Shown piece by piece: positions 9,326-18,403 of a DNA stretch of 64,000 nt. Origin of the DNA: JACCVL01 sp963704295 (GTDB lineage Bacteria; Actinomycetota; Actinomycetes; Propionibacteriales; Nocardioidaceae); the NCBI GenBank assembly GCA_963704295.1, contig OY969884.1:2108001-2172000 (forward strand). The letters run 5' to 3'. Positions within the stretch are counted from its first letter, which is position 1. Every line of letters begins with the position of its first letter. The translations under genes and the position numbers were made by a program. The notes under the pieces were generated by a model. It saw nothing but the letters and a program-made list of their open reading frames with translations, was not told the origin of the DNA and ran no database searches.

Positions 9326-9398
9326 CACGATCCGCGACTTCTGCAGCCCCGCCCGGGTCACGATCCGCGACTTCTGCATGCAAAAGTCGCGGATCGTG
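9326..9398. repeat. palindromic element, three copies (9326-9346 +, 9359-9378 +, 9379-9398 -)
   Basis: Two direct copies of CACGATCCGCGACTTCTGCA are followed by an abutting inverted copy, TGCAAAAGTCGCGGATCGTG. The copies at 9359-9398 form a 40-base near-perfect palindrome with one mismatch per arm. It lies between the convergent DUF2079 and fumC genes, seven bases after the first stop, and is bordered on the right by a G-tract. It could act as a bidirectional terminator as well as being a mobile repeat. Confidence 0.9.
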
Positions 9399-9423
9399 GG
9401 GGAGGGAGGGAGGGAGGGGTGGG

Positions 9424-10825
9424 TCAGGGGTGGGTCATGGACAGCACGTCGAGTGCCTGATCCAGCTGCTCCTCGGTGAGGTCGCCCCGCTCGACGTACC
9501 CGTGCTCGAGCACCACCTCACGGATCGTCCGACGCTCTGCCACGGCCTGCTTGGCGACCTTGGCGGCGTTCTCGTACCCGATGAAGCGGTTCAGCGGGGT
9601 GACAATCGACGGCGACGACTCGGCGTACTCCCGACAGCGTTCGGCGTCGGCGGTGATCCCGGTGACGCAGCGATCGGCGAGCGTCCGCGCGGCGTTGCCG
9701 AGCAGCCGGATCGACTCCAGCAGGTTCCGGGCCATCACCGGCAGCATCACGTTGAGCTCGAAGGACCCGGACGCCCCCGCGACCGTCATCGTCTGGTCGT
9801 TGCCGATCACCTGGGCGCACACCATCAAGGTGGCCTCCGGCAGCACAGGGTTGACCTTGCCCGGCATGATGCTCGAGCCCGGCTGCAGGTCGGGCAGCGC
9901 GATCTCGGCCAGCCCGGTCCGCGGACCCGATCCCATCCAGCGCAGGTCGTTGCAGATCTTGGTCAGGCTCACCGCGACCGTCCGAAGCTGCCCGGACAGC
10001 TCGACCAGCCCGTCCCGGGCGCCGTGCGCCTCGAAGTGGTCGGCCGCCTCCGTGATCGGCAGGCCGGTGTCGGCCGCCAACAGCTCGATCACCCGCTGGG
10101 GGAAGCCGGGAGGGGTGTTGATGCCGGTGCCGACGGCGGTTCCTCCCAGCGGGACCTCCGCAACCCGCGGCAGCGCGGCCTCGACCCGGTCGATTCCTCG
10201 GCGCAGCTGGGCCGCGTAGCCGCCCATCTCCTGGCCGAGCGTGACCGGGGTGGCGTCCATCAGGTGCGTCCGGCCGGACTTCACCACCTGAGCGAACTCC
10301 GCCGCCTTGGCTTCGAAGCAGCCCGCCAGGTGGTCCAGCGCCGGCACCAGCTCGCGGGTGGTCGCCTCCGCGGCCGCCAGGTGGATCGAGGTCGGGAAGA
10401 CGTCGTTGCTCGACTGACTCGCGTTGACGTGGTCGTTGGGGTGCACGTCGCGACCGAGTGCACGGCTGGCGAGGGTCGCAAGCACCTCGTTGGTGTTCAT
10501 GTTCGACGACGTCCCGGAGCCGGTCTGGAACACGTCGATGGGGAACTCACCGTCGTGCACCCCCGACGCCACCGCGTCCGCGGCCGTCACGATCGCGTCC
10601 GCGACGTCCGGATCCAACACGCCGAGCTCGGCGTTCGCCCGCGCGCAGGCCGCCTTGATCCGTGCCAGCGCCCGGATGTGCGCGCGCCTCCAATGGCGTA
10701 CCCGAGATCGGGAAGTTCTCCACCGCGCGCTGCGTCTGGGCTCGCCACAGGGCGTCCTTCGGGACGTGGACCTCGCCCATCGTGTCGTGCTCGATGCGGT
10801 AGTCGGACCCGGCTGCGTCGGTCAT
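9424..10825 (-). CDS. fumC: class II fumarate hydratase, frameshifted by one extra base
   Basis: Fumarase C interconverts fumarate and malate in the TCA cycle. The start ATG at 10825 (MTDAAGSDYRIEHDTMGEV) reads through PISGTPLEARA, then leaves frame. The rest of the protein (KAACARANAELGVLDPDVADA onward, 398 residues from 10620) is in another frame. Removing one base at about 10681, in the GTGCGCGCGC run, restores a continuous protein of normal length for the class. Visible motifs are TGSGTSSNMNTNEV, SGRTHLMDATPV and the mobile-loop signature GSSIMPGKVNP. The start overlaps the upstream methyltransferase-like gene by four bases (ATGA). I favour sequence error over true decay because other genes show the same kind of change. 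Confidence 0.85.
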
Positions 10826-11532
10826 GGTCCCGACCGTACAAGTGCGCTGACCGGTCCAGCGCGCCGCCCGAGCAGCAGCACGTACGACTCGGACCGCCCG
10901 CAGAGCCGGACCGGACAAGGCAGCATCTCGACCTCGTCGAACACCTCGCCCATCGCTGCCCGCAGGTATGGTGACTCGGCCATCGACCAGACCACCAGCA
11001 CGCCGCCGGAGGCCACTGCCCGGGCGCAGTCGCGCAGGAACGGTGGCCGGTAGAGCCCGGCGTTGGCGGGGTGTACGAGATGGTCCGGACCGTTGTCGAC
11101 GTCCAGCAGCAGCACGTCGTAGGCACCGCTGTCCGCGCCTGCCACGGCGTCGGCCACATCACCGACGTGGACGCTGACTCGCGCATCGTCGAACACGCCC
11201 GCGGTGTCGGTCACCAGTCCGGAGCGCACCCACCCGACCAGCTCCGGCTCCAGCTCGACCACGTCCACCCGACGGACCGCGGCGTGCTCGAGCACCGCTC
11301 GCAGCGTGTAGCCGAGGCCCAGGCCGGCCACCAGGACCCGACGCGGGTTGGTCGCCGCGGCGACGCCGGCCGTCGCGAGCGCCCGCTCGCTGCTGGTCTC
11401 GAGGGTGTCCATGACGAAGACCCCGTTGACCCGCAACTCGAGCGCGCCGTCGTCTCGTCGGCGCAGCAACAGCTCGCCTCGCGGCGACGACGCGCGTGGC
11501 CACGGTCGCCACCGGCTGCCCGTGTCGCACAA
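10822..11532 (-). CDS. spermidine synthase-like methyltransferase-fold protein
   Basis: About 236 residues with the SpeE-like Rossmann fold. An N-terminal beta region (GELLLRRRDDGALELRVNGVF) leads into the nucleotide-binding loop VLVAGLGLGYTLRA, the acidic VDVVELEPELVGW and DVLLLDVDNGPDHL. True spermidine synthases need paired aspartates in their polyamine site. I see the DVDNGP substitution typical of the spermidine-synthase-like actinobacterial relatives, so the actual substrate is unknown. The frame begins at a TTG and the exact start is uncertain. It lies three bases after the AI-2E gene stop and overlaps the fumC start by four bases, so the three are probably cotranscribed. Confidence 0.75.
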   Translation of the reverse strand: MCDTGSRWRPWPRASSPRGELLLRRRDDGALELRVNGVFVMDTLETSSERALATAGVAAATNPRRVLVAGLGLGYTLRAVLEHAAVRRVDVVELEPELVGWVRSGLVTDTAGVFDDARVSVHVGDVADAVAGADSGAYDVLLLDVDNGPDHLVHPANAGLYRPPFLRDCARAVASGGVLVVWSMAESPYLRAAMGEVFDEVEMLPCPVRLCGRSESYVLLLGRRAGPVSALVRSGP

Positions 11533-11535
11533 CCG

Positions 11536-12609
11536 TCACCTGCGCGGCTTGCCCGCTCCGGCGGGGCCGCCGTCGAGCAGCGGAGTCAGCCACCTCGAAC
11601 GCGGGTCGACGTCCACCAGCAGCGCCTTCACCAGCAGCGAGAGCGGGACGGCGAGCAGAGCGCCCAGCGCGCCGAGCGTCCACCCCCAGAACACCAGCGA
11701 CAGGAACGTCAGCGTGCCGGACAGGCCGACCGAGTCCCCGACGTACTTCGGCTGGATGACGGACTGGATGACGAAGTTGAGCGCGCTGTAGACGGCGATG
11801 ACCAGCAGCATCAGGCCCGGTCCGCCCTCCAGCAGACCGAGGATCGCCGGCGGGACAAGCCCGATCACGAAGCCGATGTTCGGGATGTAGTTGGTGATGA
11901 AGGCCAGCAGCCCCCACAGCAACGGGACCGGAACCGGGGTGAAGGCGAGGAAGACGGTGTCCAGCACCGCGACGATCAGGCCGAACACCGTGGAGACCAC
12001 GAGGTAGCGCCGGGTGCCGGTGGTGAAGGCGGTGAGCCCGTCCACGAACGCGGGCCGCTCCGACCGGAGCCGACGCAGCTTGTCCGGCAGATGCGCCGCG
12101 TCGATGCCCATGAACAACAGCAGCGTGATGATGAACAACAGGTTCGACGTCAGTGAGAGCAGACCGCTGAGCACGCTTCCGGCGACGCTCACGGCTTGGC
12201 CGACGTCGAAGGCGCTGGTGATCTCGCTGATCTGGTCGCTGCCGACGCCGTAGGTGGCGAGCGTGTCCAGCCCGCTCTGCACCAGGTCGTTGAACTGGTC
12301 CTGGTACGCGGGCAACAGGGTCGCGAAGCGCGCCGCCGCGACGACGAGCGAGAACGCGAGCAGCAGCAGCACGAGGTAGACGCCGACGATCCCGATCACC
12401 GTGCCCGCCCACGCGGGCAGGTGCAGCTTCGTCGCGTAACCGCGGAGCGGGTGTACGGCGATGGTGAGCACCAGGGCGAGGACGGTCGGGCCGATGATGC
12501 CGGCCGCGCTTCGGATGCCGGCCACGGCGATCACGGTGGCGGCCACTCCCACCAGGATCTGCAGGCCGCGTGGCAGGACGCCGGGGTCGGAAGCCTTGAC
12601 CGTCGTCAT
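11536..12609 (-). CDS. AI-2E family transporter (PerM/TqsA family)
   Basis: A 357-residue membrane protein with about eight helices. It has the family layout: two N-terminal helix pairs, a soluble central region (about residues 110-155), and the conserved late motifs LLAFITNYIPNIGFVIGLVPP and IQPKYVGDSVGLSGTLTFLS. The family exports small molecules such as autoinducer-2 or acts as a sodium/proton antiporter. The substrate cannot be told from sequence. It starts at the ATG at 12609, divergent from the WS/DGAT gene across a 137-base intergenic region, and leads the downstream SpeE-like and fumC genes. Confidence 0.9.
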   Translation of the reverse strand: MTTVKASDPGVLPRGLQILVGVAATVIAVAGIRSAAGIIGPTVLALVLTIAVHPLRGYATKLHLPAWAGTVIGIVGVYLVLLLLAFSLVVAAARFATLLPAYQDQFNDLVQSGLDTLATYGVGSDQISEITSAFDVGQAVSVAGSVLSGLLSLTSNLLFIITLLLFMGIDAAHLPDKLRRLRSERPAFVDGLTAFTTGTRRYLVVSTVFGLIVAVLDTVFLAFTPVPVPLLWGLLAFITNYIPNIGFVIGLVPPAILGLLEGGPGLMLLVIAVYSALNFVIQSVIQPKYVGDSVGLSGTLTFLSLVFWGWTLGALGALLAVPLSLLVKALLVDVDPRSRWLTPLLDGGPAGAGKPRR

Positions 12610-12746
12610 CCGCTGCCTCCCGGGGGACCTGGCGGTATCGGCTGCCGAACCGCCTGGCGATCGTACTCACGATGGCCGGGACGAACCGGCGACTAGGGTC
12701 GGCACGTGGCCGAACCGCTTGTCCCCCCAGGTGCGAGGGCTGGGTC

Positions 12747-14237
12747 GTGAGACGGCTGTCGGCGCTGGACGCGCAGTTCCTCAACATCGAGGACCGCACC
12801 ACCTTCGGGCACGTCGGTGCGTTGATCGTGCTGGATCCGGCGACAGCCCCTGACCGGCAGCTGACCCTCGACGCCGTACGCGACGTGGTCGAGCCGCGGC
12901 TGCACCTCGCCCCGCCGTTTCGGCAGCGGCTGGTGCAGGTCCCGCTGGGGCTCGGCTACCCGTACTGGGCCAACGACCCGGACTTCGACCTCGAGTACCA
13001 CCTGCGTGAGGTGGGACTGCCGCAGCCAGGAACGGCCGAGCAGCTCGGCGAGCAGGTGGCCCGCATCCACGCCCGGCCGCTGGACCGGTCGCGACCGCTG
13101 TGGGAGATGTACCTCGTGCACGGGCTGGCCGACGGCCGCTACGCCATCTACTCGAAGATTCACCACGCCGCGATCGACGGGATCACCGGAGCCGAGGTGC
13201 TGGCGACGCTGATGGACGTCACCCCCGAGCCCCGGGAGGTGGAGCCCGAGCCGTGGGGTCCCGAGCCGGTGCCGGCGCAGTGGGAGCTGGTGCCGCAGAT
13301 CGCGGCCTCGGTCGCGTCGCGGTCCCGCGACCTCGTCACTCGACTGCCCCGCTCGCTTCCGCACGTCACCTCGCTGCCCGGCGCGCAGCTGCTGCCCGGC
13401 GCCCGCCTGCTGGCCGAGGCAACCGACCTGATCAGGTCCCTGGCCGGCGGGGACGCCGTCGGCGCGCCCCGGCGCGAGGTGATGGCGCCGCGCACGCCGT
13501 TCAACGGCCCGATCACCGCGCACCGCAGGTTCGCGTACGCCTCGGTGCCGCTCGAACGGGTCAAGGCGGTGAAGGACGCGTTCGGGATGACGGTCAACGA
13601 CGTGGTGCTGGCGCTCACCGCCGGGGTGCTGCGCCGCTGGCTGCTGGACCGGGACGCCCTGCCCGCCATCCCGCTGGTCGCGGCCGTCCCGGTGTCGGTG
13701 CGTGACCCCGACGCCGACGATGCTCCGGGGGTGGTCCCGGACTCGGGCAACCAGGTGTCGGTGATGACGGTGGCGCTGCCCACCGACGTCGGCGACCCAC
13801 GGGCTCGTCTCGCCGCGGTGTCGGAACAGGTCGCGCTCGCCAAGGCGGAGTTCGACACGCTGCCGGCCACGATCCTGCAGGACCTGTCCACCGTGCTGCC
13901 GACCGCGCTGTCCGGGCTCGCGGCGCGAGCGCTGTTCAGGCTGGTCACCGCACCCGGTGTGCCCTTCAACCTGTTCGTGTCCAACGTGCCGGGGCCGCAG
14001 CAGCCGCTGTACGTCGCCGGGGCACGGGTCGAGGGGTTGTACCCGGTGTCGGCGGTCACGGAGATGTCCGGCGGGCTCAACATCACGCTGTTCAGCTACG
14101 ACGGCTCGTTGGACGTCGGGTTCATCGCCTGTCGCGAGATGGTGCCCGACGTGTGGCGGATGGCGGGCTACCTCGAGGACGAACTCGCCACGCTGACTGC
14201 CCTCGTGGACGCCGGGGAGACGTCGACGCCTAGCTGA
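12747..14237 (+). CDS. wax ester synthase/diacylglycerol acyltransferase (WS/DGAT)
   Basis: A 496-residue acyltransferase that would transfer acyl-CoA to diacylglycerol or a fatty alcohol, making storage lipid. It begins VRRLSALDAQFLNIED, the standard N-terminus. The catalytic HHxxxDG motif is in KIHHAAIDGITG, and PLDRSRPLWEMYL and the C-terminal NLFVSNVPGPQQPLY are also family motifs. The GTG at 12747 was chosen because GAGGG lies at 12735-12739 and homologs begin at this sequence; the frame is open 75 bases further upstream. The gene ends by overlapping the convergent alpha/beta hydrolase gene by eight bases. Confidence 0.93.
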   Translation: MRRLSALDAQFLNIEDRTTFGHVGALIVLDPATAPDRQLTLDAVRDVVEPRLHLAPPFRQRLVQVPLGLGYPYWANDPDFDLEYHLREVGLPQPGTAEQLGEQVARIHARPLDRSRPLWEMYLVHGLADGRYAIYSKIHHAAIDGITGAEVLATLMDVTPEPREVEPEPWGPEPVPAQWELVPQIAASVASRSRDLVTRLPRSLPHVTSLPGAQLLPGARLLAEATDLIRSLAGGDAVGAPRREVMAPRTPFNGPITAHRRFAYASVPLERVKAVKDAFGMTVNDVVLALTAGVLRRWLLDRDALPAIPLVAAVPVSVRDPDADDAPGVVPDSGNQVSVMTVALPTDVGDPRARLAAVSEQVALAKAEFDTLPATILQDLSTVLPTALSGLAARALFRLVTAPGVPFNLFVSNVPGPQQPLYVAGARVEGLYPVSAVTEMSGGLNITLFSYDGSLDVGFIACREMVPDVWRMAGYLEDELATLTALVDAGETSTPS

Positions 14238-15183
14238 GCGGCGGTGAGACGACCGAGTCCCGGGTGGCCGTCGCCGCCGAACGATCGGCATCGGCGCCCG
14301 CCCGGTCGGCGGTACGTCTCACCACGCCGACCACCAGGTCGTACAGCGGGTGCGGCAGATCGTGGGCCATGCCCGGCACGAGCACCAGCTCGGAGCCGGG
14401 GATCGCGCGGGCGGTGGCCCGGCCGCCGGACGCGTGCACGAGCTTGTCGGACAGGCCGTGCACGACCGCGGCGGGGATCCGCAGCTCCTGGAGCCGGGCG
14501 GACCGGTCCGGCTGGGCGAGGATCGCGAGAGTCTGCCGGGCGGCGCCGGCCGGGTCGTAGCCGCGGTCCCACGTCTCCGCCGCGCGCGCTGCGACGTCCT
14601 CGTCCGTGGTCGGGTAGACCGAGGAGCTGATCGACCGCCAGCTCCTGACCGCCCGCTCGATGTAGGCCTCCTTGGTCCGTGCCACCGGGGAGAGCAGCAG
14701 CGGCAGCAGCCGGGGGTCCTGCCAGCCGACCCGCCGCGCGCCGGTGGACGACATGATCGAGACCAGCGACCGCACCCGCTGCGGCCGGGTGATCGCGATC
14801 GTCTGCGCGATCATGCCGCCCATCGACACGCCGGTGACGTGCGCCCGGTCCACGCCCAGGTGGTCCAGCAGCCCGACCGTGTCGTCGGCCATGTCGTCCA
14901 GCGTGTACGCGGCGTAGCGGCGGTCGCCGAGAAACGCCCGGACCAGCGTCTTGCGACTCAGCGGCACCGAGCCGCGGACCCGGCTCGACCGGCCGACGTC
15001 GCGGTTGTCGAAGCGGATCACGTAGAAGCCGCGGTCCGCGAGCATCGTGCACAGGTCGGGGTGCCACCAGGTCATCGGGCCGCCGAGACCCATGATCAGC
15101 AGCAGCGGCTCCGCGGCCGGGTCGCCGAAGGTCTCGTGCGCGATCTCGATGCCGCTGGGCAGCCGGGCGACGGACTCGGTCAT
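14230..15183 (-). CDS. alpha/beta-fold hydrolase
   Basis: A 317-residue single-domain hydrolase. The oxyanion region follows LLLIMGLGGPMTWW. The nucleophile elbow is GVSMGG at about residues 118-123. The acid is probably Asp in VVHGLSDKLVH, and the base His is in PGMAHDLP. The sequence type (EIAHETFGDP, FDNRDVGRSS) is common among actinobacterial esterases and lipases. The substrate is unknown, though adjacency to a WS/DGAT gene makes lipid turnover a fair guess. It starts nine bases downstream of the sugar kinase stop, so it likely belongs to the glpX-kinase transcript. Confidence 0.88.
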   Translation of the reverse strand: MTESVARLPSGIEIAHETFGDPAAEPLLLIMGLGGPMTWWHPDLCTMLADRGFYVIRFDNRDVGRSSRVRGSVPLSRKTLVRAFLGDRRYAAYTLDDMADDTVGLLDHLGVDRAHVTGVSMGGMIAQTIAITRPQRVRSLVSIMSSTGARRVGWQDPRLLPLLLSPVARTKEAYIERAVRSWRSISSSVYPTTDEDVAARAAETWDRGYDPAGAARQTLAILAQPDRSARLQELRIPAAVVHGLSDKLVHASGGRATARAIPGSELVLVPGMAHDLPHPLYDLVVGVVRRTADRAGADADRSAATATRDSVVSPPLS

Positions 15184-15192
15184 CGGCCCAGG

Positions 15193-16164
15193 TTACCCGT
15201 CGGTAAGACGCGGAGCATCCAGCTCCGGCAGCTCGCCCCGCCACGGCGGGTCGGCGCCCGGGCGACCGCAGGTGATCGCCGCCGCTCGCACCGCCAGCCG
15301 GCCCAGCCACTCCAGCTCGGCTGCTCCCGGGACGTCGCGCGGCCCGTCGCCGACCGGCAGGAGCCCGTGCCGCAGGGCGCCGGCGATGAGTGCTGCCATC
15401 ACGGTGTCCCCGGCGCCGATCGTGTCCGCCACCGGCACGGCCGGGGCCTCGACCGTGACCGCACCGGCGCCGGCGGACAGCACCAGCCCGTCGGCTCCCC
15501 GGGTCAGCACGGCCAGGCGCGCACCGCCCGCGCCGGTCAGGGAGGCGACGAGCTGGTCCGTGGCCACGTCGGGGTACAGCACCTCCGCGTCCTCGTCGCT
15601 CAGCTTGAGCACGGTGGCGACGCGTCCGAGCCGGTCGACCTGTCGCCGCACCGAGGCGAGGTCCGGGGTGAGCGCAGGTCGGATGTTGGGGTCGAGGGAC
15701 ACCGGGATGCGCTGCGCCCGCGCCGCCGTCACCAGGTCCGCGACCCGGTCCGCCCCCGGCGCCAGCACGGCACCGATCGAGCCGACGTGGACGAGCGAGT
15801 AGCCGGTCGGGTCCGGTAGCCGGTCGGGGTCCCAGCGGACGTCGAACTCATAGCTGGCGGACCCGTCCGGGCGGATCCGCGCGGTGGCGGTCGACGTCGG
15901 ACGCAGCGGGGAGAGCGCGACCAGGTCCACACCGGACGCGGTCAGGTGCCGACCGACCGCGGCCCCGCGATCGTCCTCGCCCAGCTGGGCCGCGAGGGTG
16001 GTGGCGACCCCCAGCCGGGCCAGGCCGACGGCGATGTTCAGGGGTGACCCGCCGGGGTGCTCCACCGGAGCAGCGCCAGCTCGGTCCTCGATCCGGACGT
16101 CGACCAGTGCCTCTCCGACGACCAGCACCCGCGGCTCGGACCCGACCGCGGGGGAGCCGACCAC
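15193..16164 (-). CDS. PfkB family carbohydrate kinase (fructokinase-like)
   Basis: A 323-residue ribokinase-fold sugar kinase. The N-terminal signature region contains GGSPLNIAVGLARLGV. The C-terminal PfkB signature DTIGAGDTVMAAL holds the catalytic Asp and the anion-hole GAGD, and LTRGADGLVL precedes it. Fructose is the likeliest substrate from overall similarity, but this is inferred. It starts at a GTG at 16164, four bases after the glpX stop. Coupling with a fructose-1,6-bisphosphatase suggests shared control of fructose phosphate pools. Confidence 0.88.
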   Translation of the reverse strand: MVGSPAVGSEPRVLVVGEALVDVRIEDRAGAAPVEHPGGSPLNIAVGLARLGVATTLAAQLGEDDRGAAVGRHLTASGVDLVALSPLRPTSTATARIRPDGSASYEFDVRWDPDRLPDPTGYSLVHVGSIGAVLAPGADRVADLVTAARAQRIPVSLDPNIRPALTPDLASVRRQVDRLGRVATVLKLSDEDAEVLYPDVATDQLVASLTGAGGARLAVLTRGADGLVLSAGAGAVTVEAPAVPVADTIGAGDTVMAALIAGALRHGLLPVGDGPRDVPGAAELEWLGRLAVRAAAITCGRPGADPPWRGELPELDAPRLTDG

Positions 16165-16168
16165 CGGC

Positions 16169-17239
16169 TCAGTGCTCGAAGTCGACGGAGGCGTACGCGC
16201 GCAGCTTGGACAGCCGGTGCTCGCTGGCGATCTCGCGGATGGTCCCGCTCCGCGAGCGCATCACCAGCGAGTGGGTGGCGCACCCGCCTGCGCGGTAGCG
16301 GACGCCGCGCAGCAGTTCCCCGTCGGTGATGCCGGTGGCCACGAAGAAGCAGTCGTCACCGGCGACCAGGTCGTCGGTCGACAGCACCCGGTCGAGGTCG
16401 TGTCCCGCGTCCACGGCGCGTTGCCGCTCCTCGTCGTCGGTGGGGCACAGCCGGGCCTGCAGCACACCGCCCATGGCCTTGAGCGCGCAGGCGGCGATGA
16501 TCCCCTCCGGAGTGCCGCCGATCCCGAGCAGCAGGTCGACGCCGGTGCCGGGCCGGGCGGCCATGATCGCGCCACCGACGTCACCGTCGGTGATGAACTT
16601 GATCCGCGCACCGGTGGCCCGGATCTCCTCGGCGAGGGCGGCGTGCCGCTCGCGGTCGAGGATGCAGACCGTGACGTCCTCGGGCGTCGCTCCCTTCGCC
16701 TTCGCGACCAGGTGGACGTTCTCGGCGACCGACAGCCGGATGTCGACGGCGTCTGCGGCGTCCGGTCCGGTCGCCAGCTTCTCCATGTAGAAGACCGCGG
16801 ACGGGTCGTACATCGACCCGCGCGGGGCCACCGCCATCACCGACAGGGCGTTGGACATGGCCTTGGCGGTCAGGGTGGTGCCGTCGATGGGGTCGACGGC
16901 CACGTCGCACTCGGGGCCGGTGCCGTCGCCGACCCGCTCGCCGTTGTAGAGCATCGGCGCGGCGTCCTTCTCGCCCTCGCCGATCACGACCACACCGTTC
17001 ATCCCGACCGTGCTGATCAGCACGCGCATCGCGTTCACGGCCACCGCGTCGGCGCCGTTCTTGTCCCCGCGGCCGACCCAGCGGCCGGCGGCCATGGCTG
17101 CCGCCTCGGTCACGCGGACGAGGTCAAGCGCCAGGTTGCGGTCGGGGACGGCGTCGGAGGTCTCCAGGTGTCCCGGGGGATGGTGGCCCTCCTCGGCGGG
17201 CGTCGGCTGGTCCGGTGCGGCGGGTTCGGTCTGGGGCAT
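16169..17239 (-). CDS. glpX: class II fructose-1,6-bisphosphatase
   Basis: GlpX hydrolyses fructose-1,6-bisphosphate to fructose-6-phosphate in gluconeogenesis. The 356-residue protein has a 30-residue Pro/Glu-rich leader, then NLALDLVRVTEAAAMAAGRW, VVVIGEGEKDAAPML, the metal-binding AVDPIDGTTLTAKAM and LGIGGTPEGIIAACALK. All expected motifs are intact. In actinobacteria this is usually the only FBPase. The upstream 60 bases carry a TACGAT that could serve as a -10 element on the minus strand. Confidence 0.95.
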   Translation of the reverse strand: MPQTEPAAPDQPTPAEEGHHPPGHLETSDAVPDRNLALDLVRVTEAAAMAAGRWVGRGDKNGADAVAVNAMRVLISTVGMNGVVVIGEGEKDAAPMLYNGERVGDGTGPECDVAVDPIDGTTLTAKAMSNALSVMAVAPRGSMYDPSAVFYMEKLATGPDAADAVDIRLSVAENVHLVAKAKGATPEDVTVCILDRERHAALAEEIRATGARIKFITDGDVGGAIMAARPGTGVDLLLGIGGTPEGIIAACALKAMGGVLQARLCPTDDEERQRAVDAGHDLDRVLSTDDLVAGDDCFFVATGITDGELLRGVRYRAGGCATHSLVMRSRSGTIREIASEHRLSKLRAYASVDFEH

Positions 17240-17299
17240 GGGCCGACTTCCGTTCCGTCGTACGGGGGCGAGGGTTGGGCTGATCGTACAAACACGTCG

Positions 17300-18403
17300 T
17301 CACGCGGAGTAGACCCGAACCTCCGTCGCCTTGACGCTGGCCCACACCGGCAGCCCGGGCTCGATCCCCAGCTCCGCGACCGCCGCCGCGGTCACGTCGG
17401 CGAGCAGCGGCAGCGCACCGTCGAGCTCGACCCGGACCGCGTCGCCGTGCGGTGTCAGGCCCACCACCACACCGGGCCACCCGTTGCGGGGGCTGGAGTG
17501 GGGTCGGTCCAGGTGCAGCGCGACCGCCGCCGGCACGAAGCTGGCGAAGACCTCCCCCGTCCCGGCGGTGGCCGTGTGCACGTCCACCGGACCCTTCGGT
17601 CCGTCCACCCGCACCGTGGCCCCGTCCGCGGTGCCCCGCACCAGGTTGAGCCCGACTAGCGCGGCGACGTGCTCGCTTCGGGGGTGGCCGGCGACGTCTC
17701 GGGGGGGCCCGGTCTGCACGACCCGGCCGTGGTCCAGCACGACGAGGGTGTCCGCCAGCACCATCGCGTCCAGCGCGTCGTGGGTGACCAGCACGGTGAC
17801 ACCGGCGAAGTCGCGCAGGTGCTGGTGCAGGAAGGTCCGCACCGTGAGGACCGCCCGCACGTCCAGCGCGGCCAATGGCTCGTCGAGCAGCAGCATCCGT
17901 GGTCGCGCGGCCAGCGCCCGGACGATCGCCACCCGTCGAGCCTGCCCGCCGGACAGCTGGGCGGGGCGGCGCCCGGCGAGCGGCTCCAGGGCGGTTCGCA
18001 GCAGCCAGTCGGCGGCGACGGAGCGGGCCGCGGCCCGCGAGGCGCCCTGGTGGCGCGGTCCGAAGGCGACCTGGTCCAGCACGGTCAGGTGCGGGAACAG
18101 CAGCGAGTCCTGCGGCACCAGCCCGACGGCGCGTTCCTGTGCGGGCACCCGGATGCCCTCGACCGGGTCGTCCAGCGTCCGCCCCTCGAGCCGGACGCGG
18201 CCACCGGTCAGCGGCTGCAGCCCGGCCAGCACGCGGAGGACGGTGGACTTGCCGGCACCGTTGGGTCCCAGCACCGCCACCACCCGGCCAGCGGGGACCC
18301 GCAGCGCGGCGTGCAGCGTGAAGCCGCCCAGCCCGGTCTCGAGGTCGGCGTCCAGGCCGGCGTCGGTGGTGCGCGACCCGGCGGCGGTTTCCGCGGCGGT
18401 CAC
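17300..18403 (-). CDS. modC: molybdate ABC transporter ATP-binding protein
   Basis: A 367-residue ATPase of the molybdate importer. Walker A is GPNGAGKST, the Q-loop lies in GLVPQDSLLFPHL, the signature is LSGGQARRV, Walker B is MLLLDEPLAALD, and the switch His is in LVTHDALDAM. The C-terminal third carries a TOBE/Mop-type domain (ending LPVWASVKATEVRVYSA) that binds oxyanion in the ModC family. Its ATG overlaps the modB stop by four bases, and its end lies 60 bases before glpX. Confidence 0.92.
   Translation of the reverse strand: MTAAETAAGSRTTDAGLDADLETGLGGFTLHAALRVPAGRVVAVLGPNGAGKSTVLRVLAGLQPLTGGRVRLEGRTLDDPVEGIRVPAQERAVGLVPQDSLLFPHLTVLDQVAFGPRHQGASRAAARSVAADWLLRTALEPLAGRRPAQLSGGQARRVAIVRALAARPRMLLLDEPLAALDVRAVLTVRTFLHQHLRDFAGVTVLVTHDALDAMVLADTLVVLDHGRVVQTGPPRDVAGHPRSEHVAALVGLNLVRGTADGATVRVDGPKGPVDVHTATAGTGEVFASFVPAAVALHLDRPHSSPRNGWPGVVVGLTPHGDAVRVELDGALPLLADVTAAAVAELGIEPGLPVWASVKATEVRVYSA

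Noticed and set aside
9359..9398. Terminal inverted repeats of an insertion sequence
   Set aside because: The arms abut with no transposase between them, and the element recurs in short pairs without coding capacity.
10547..10918. Programmed ribosomal frameshift in fumC
   Set aside because: There is no slippery heptamer or stimulatory structure, fumC is not a known recoded gene, and similar +1 changes occur in unrelated genes here.
11159..12802. Minus-strand frame of 547 codons overlapping the AI-2E and SpeE-like genes
   Set aside because: It is a frame-shifted shadow with low-complexity composition. The AI-2E protein in the adjacent frame has clear helices and family motifs.
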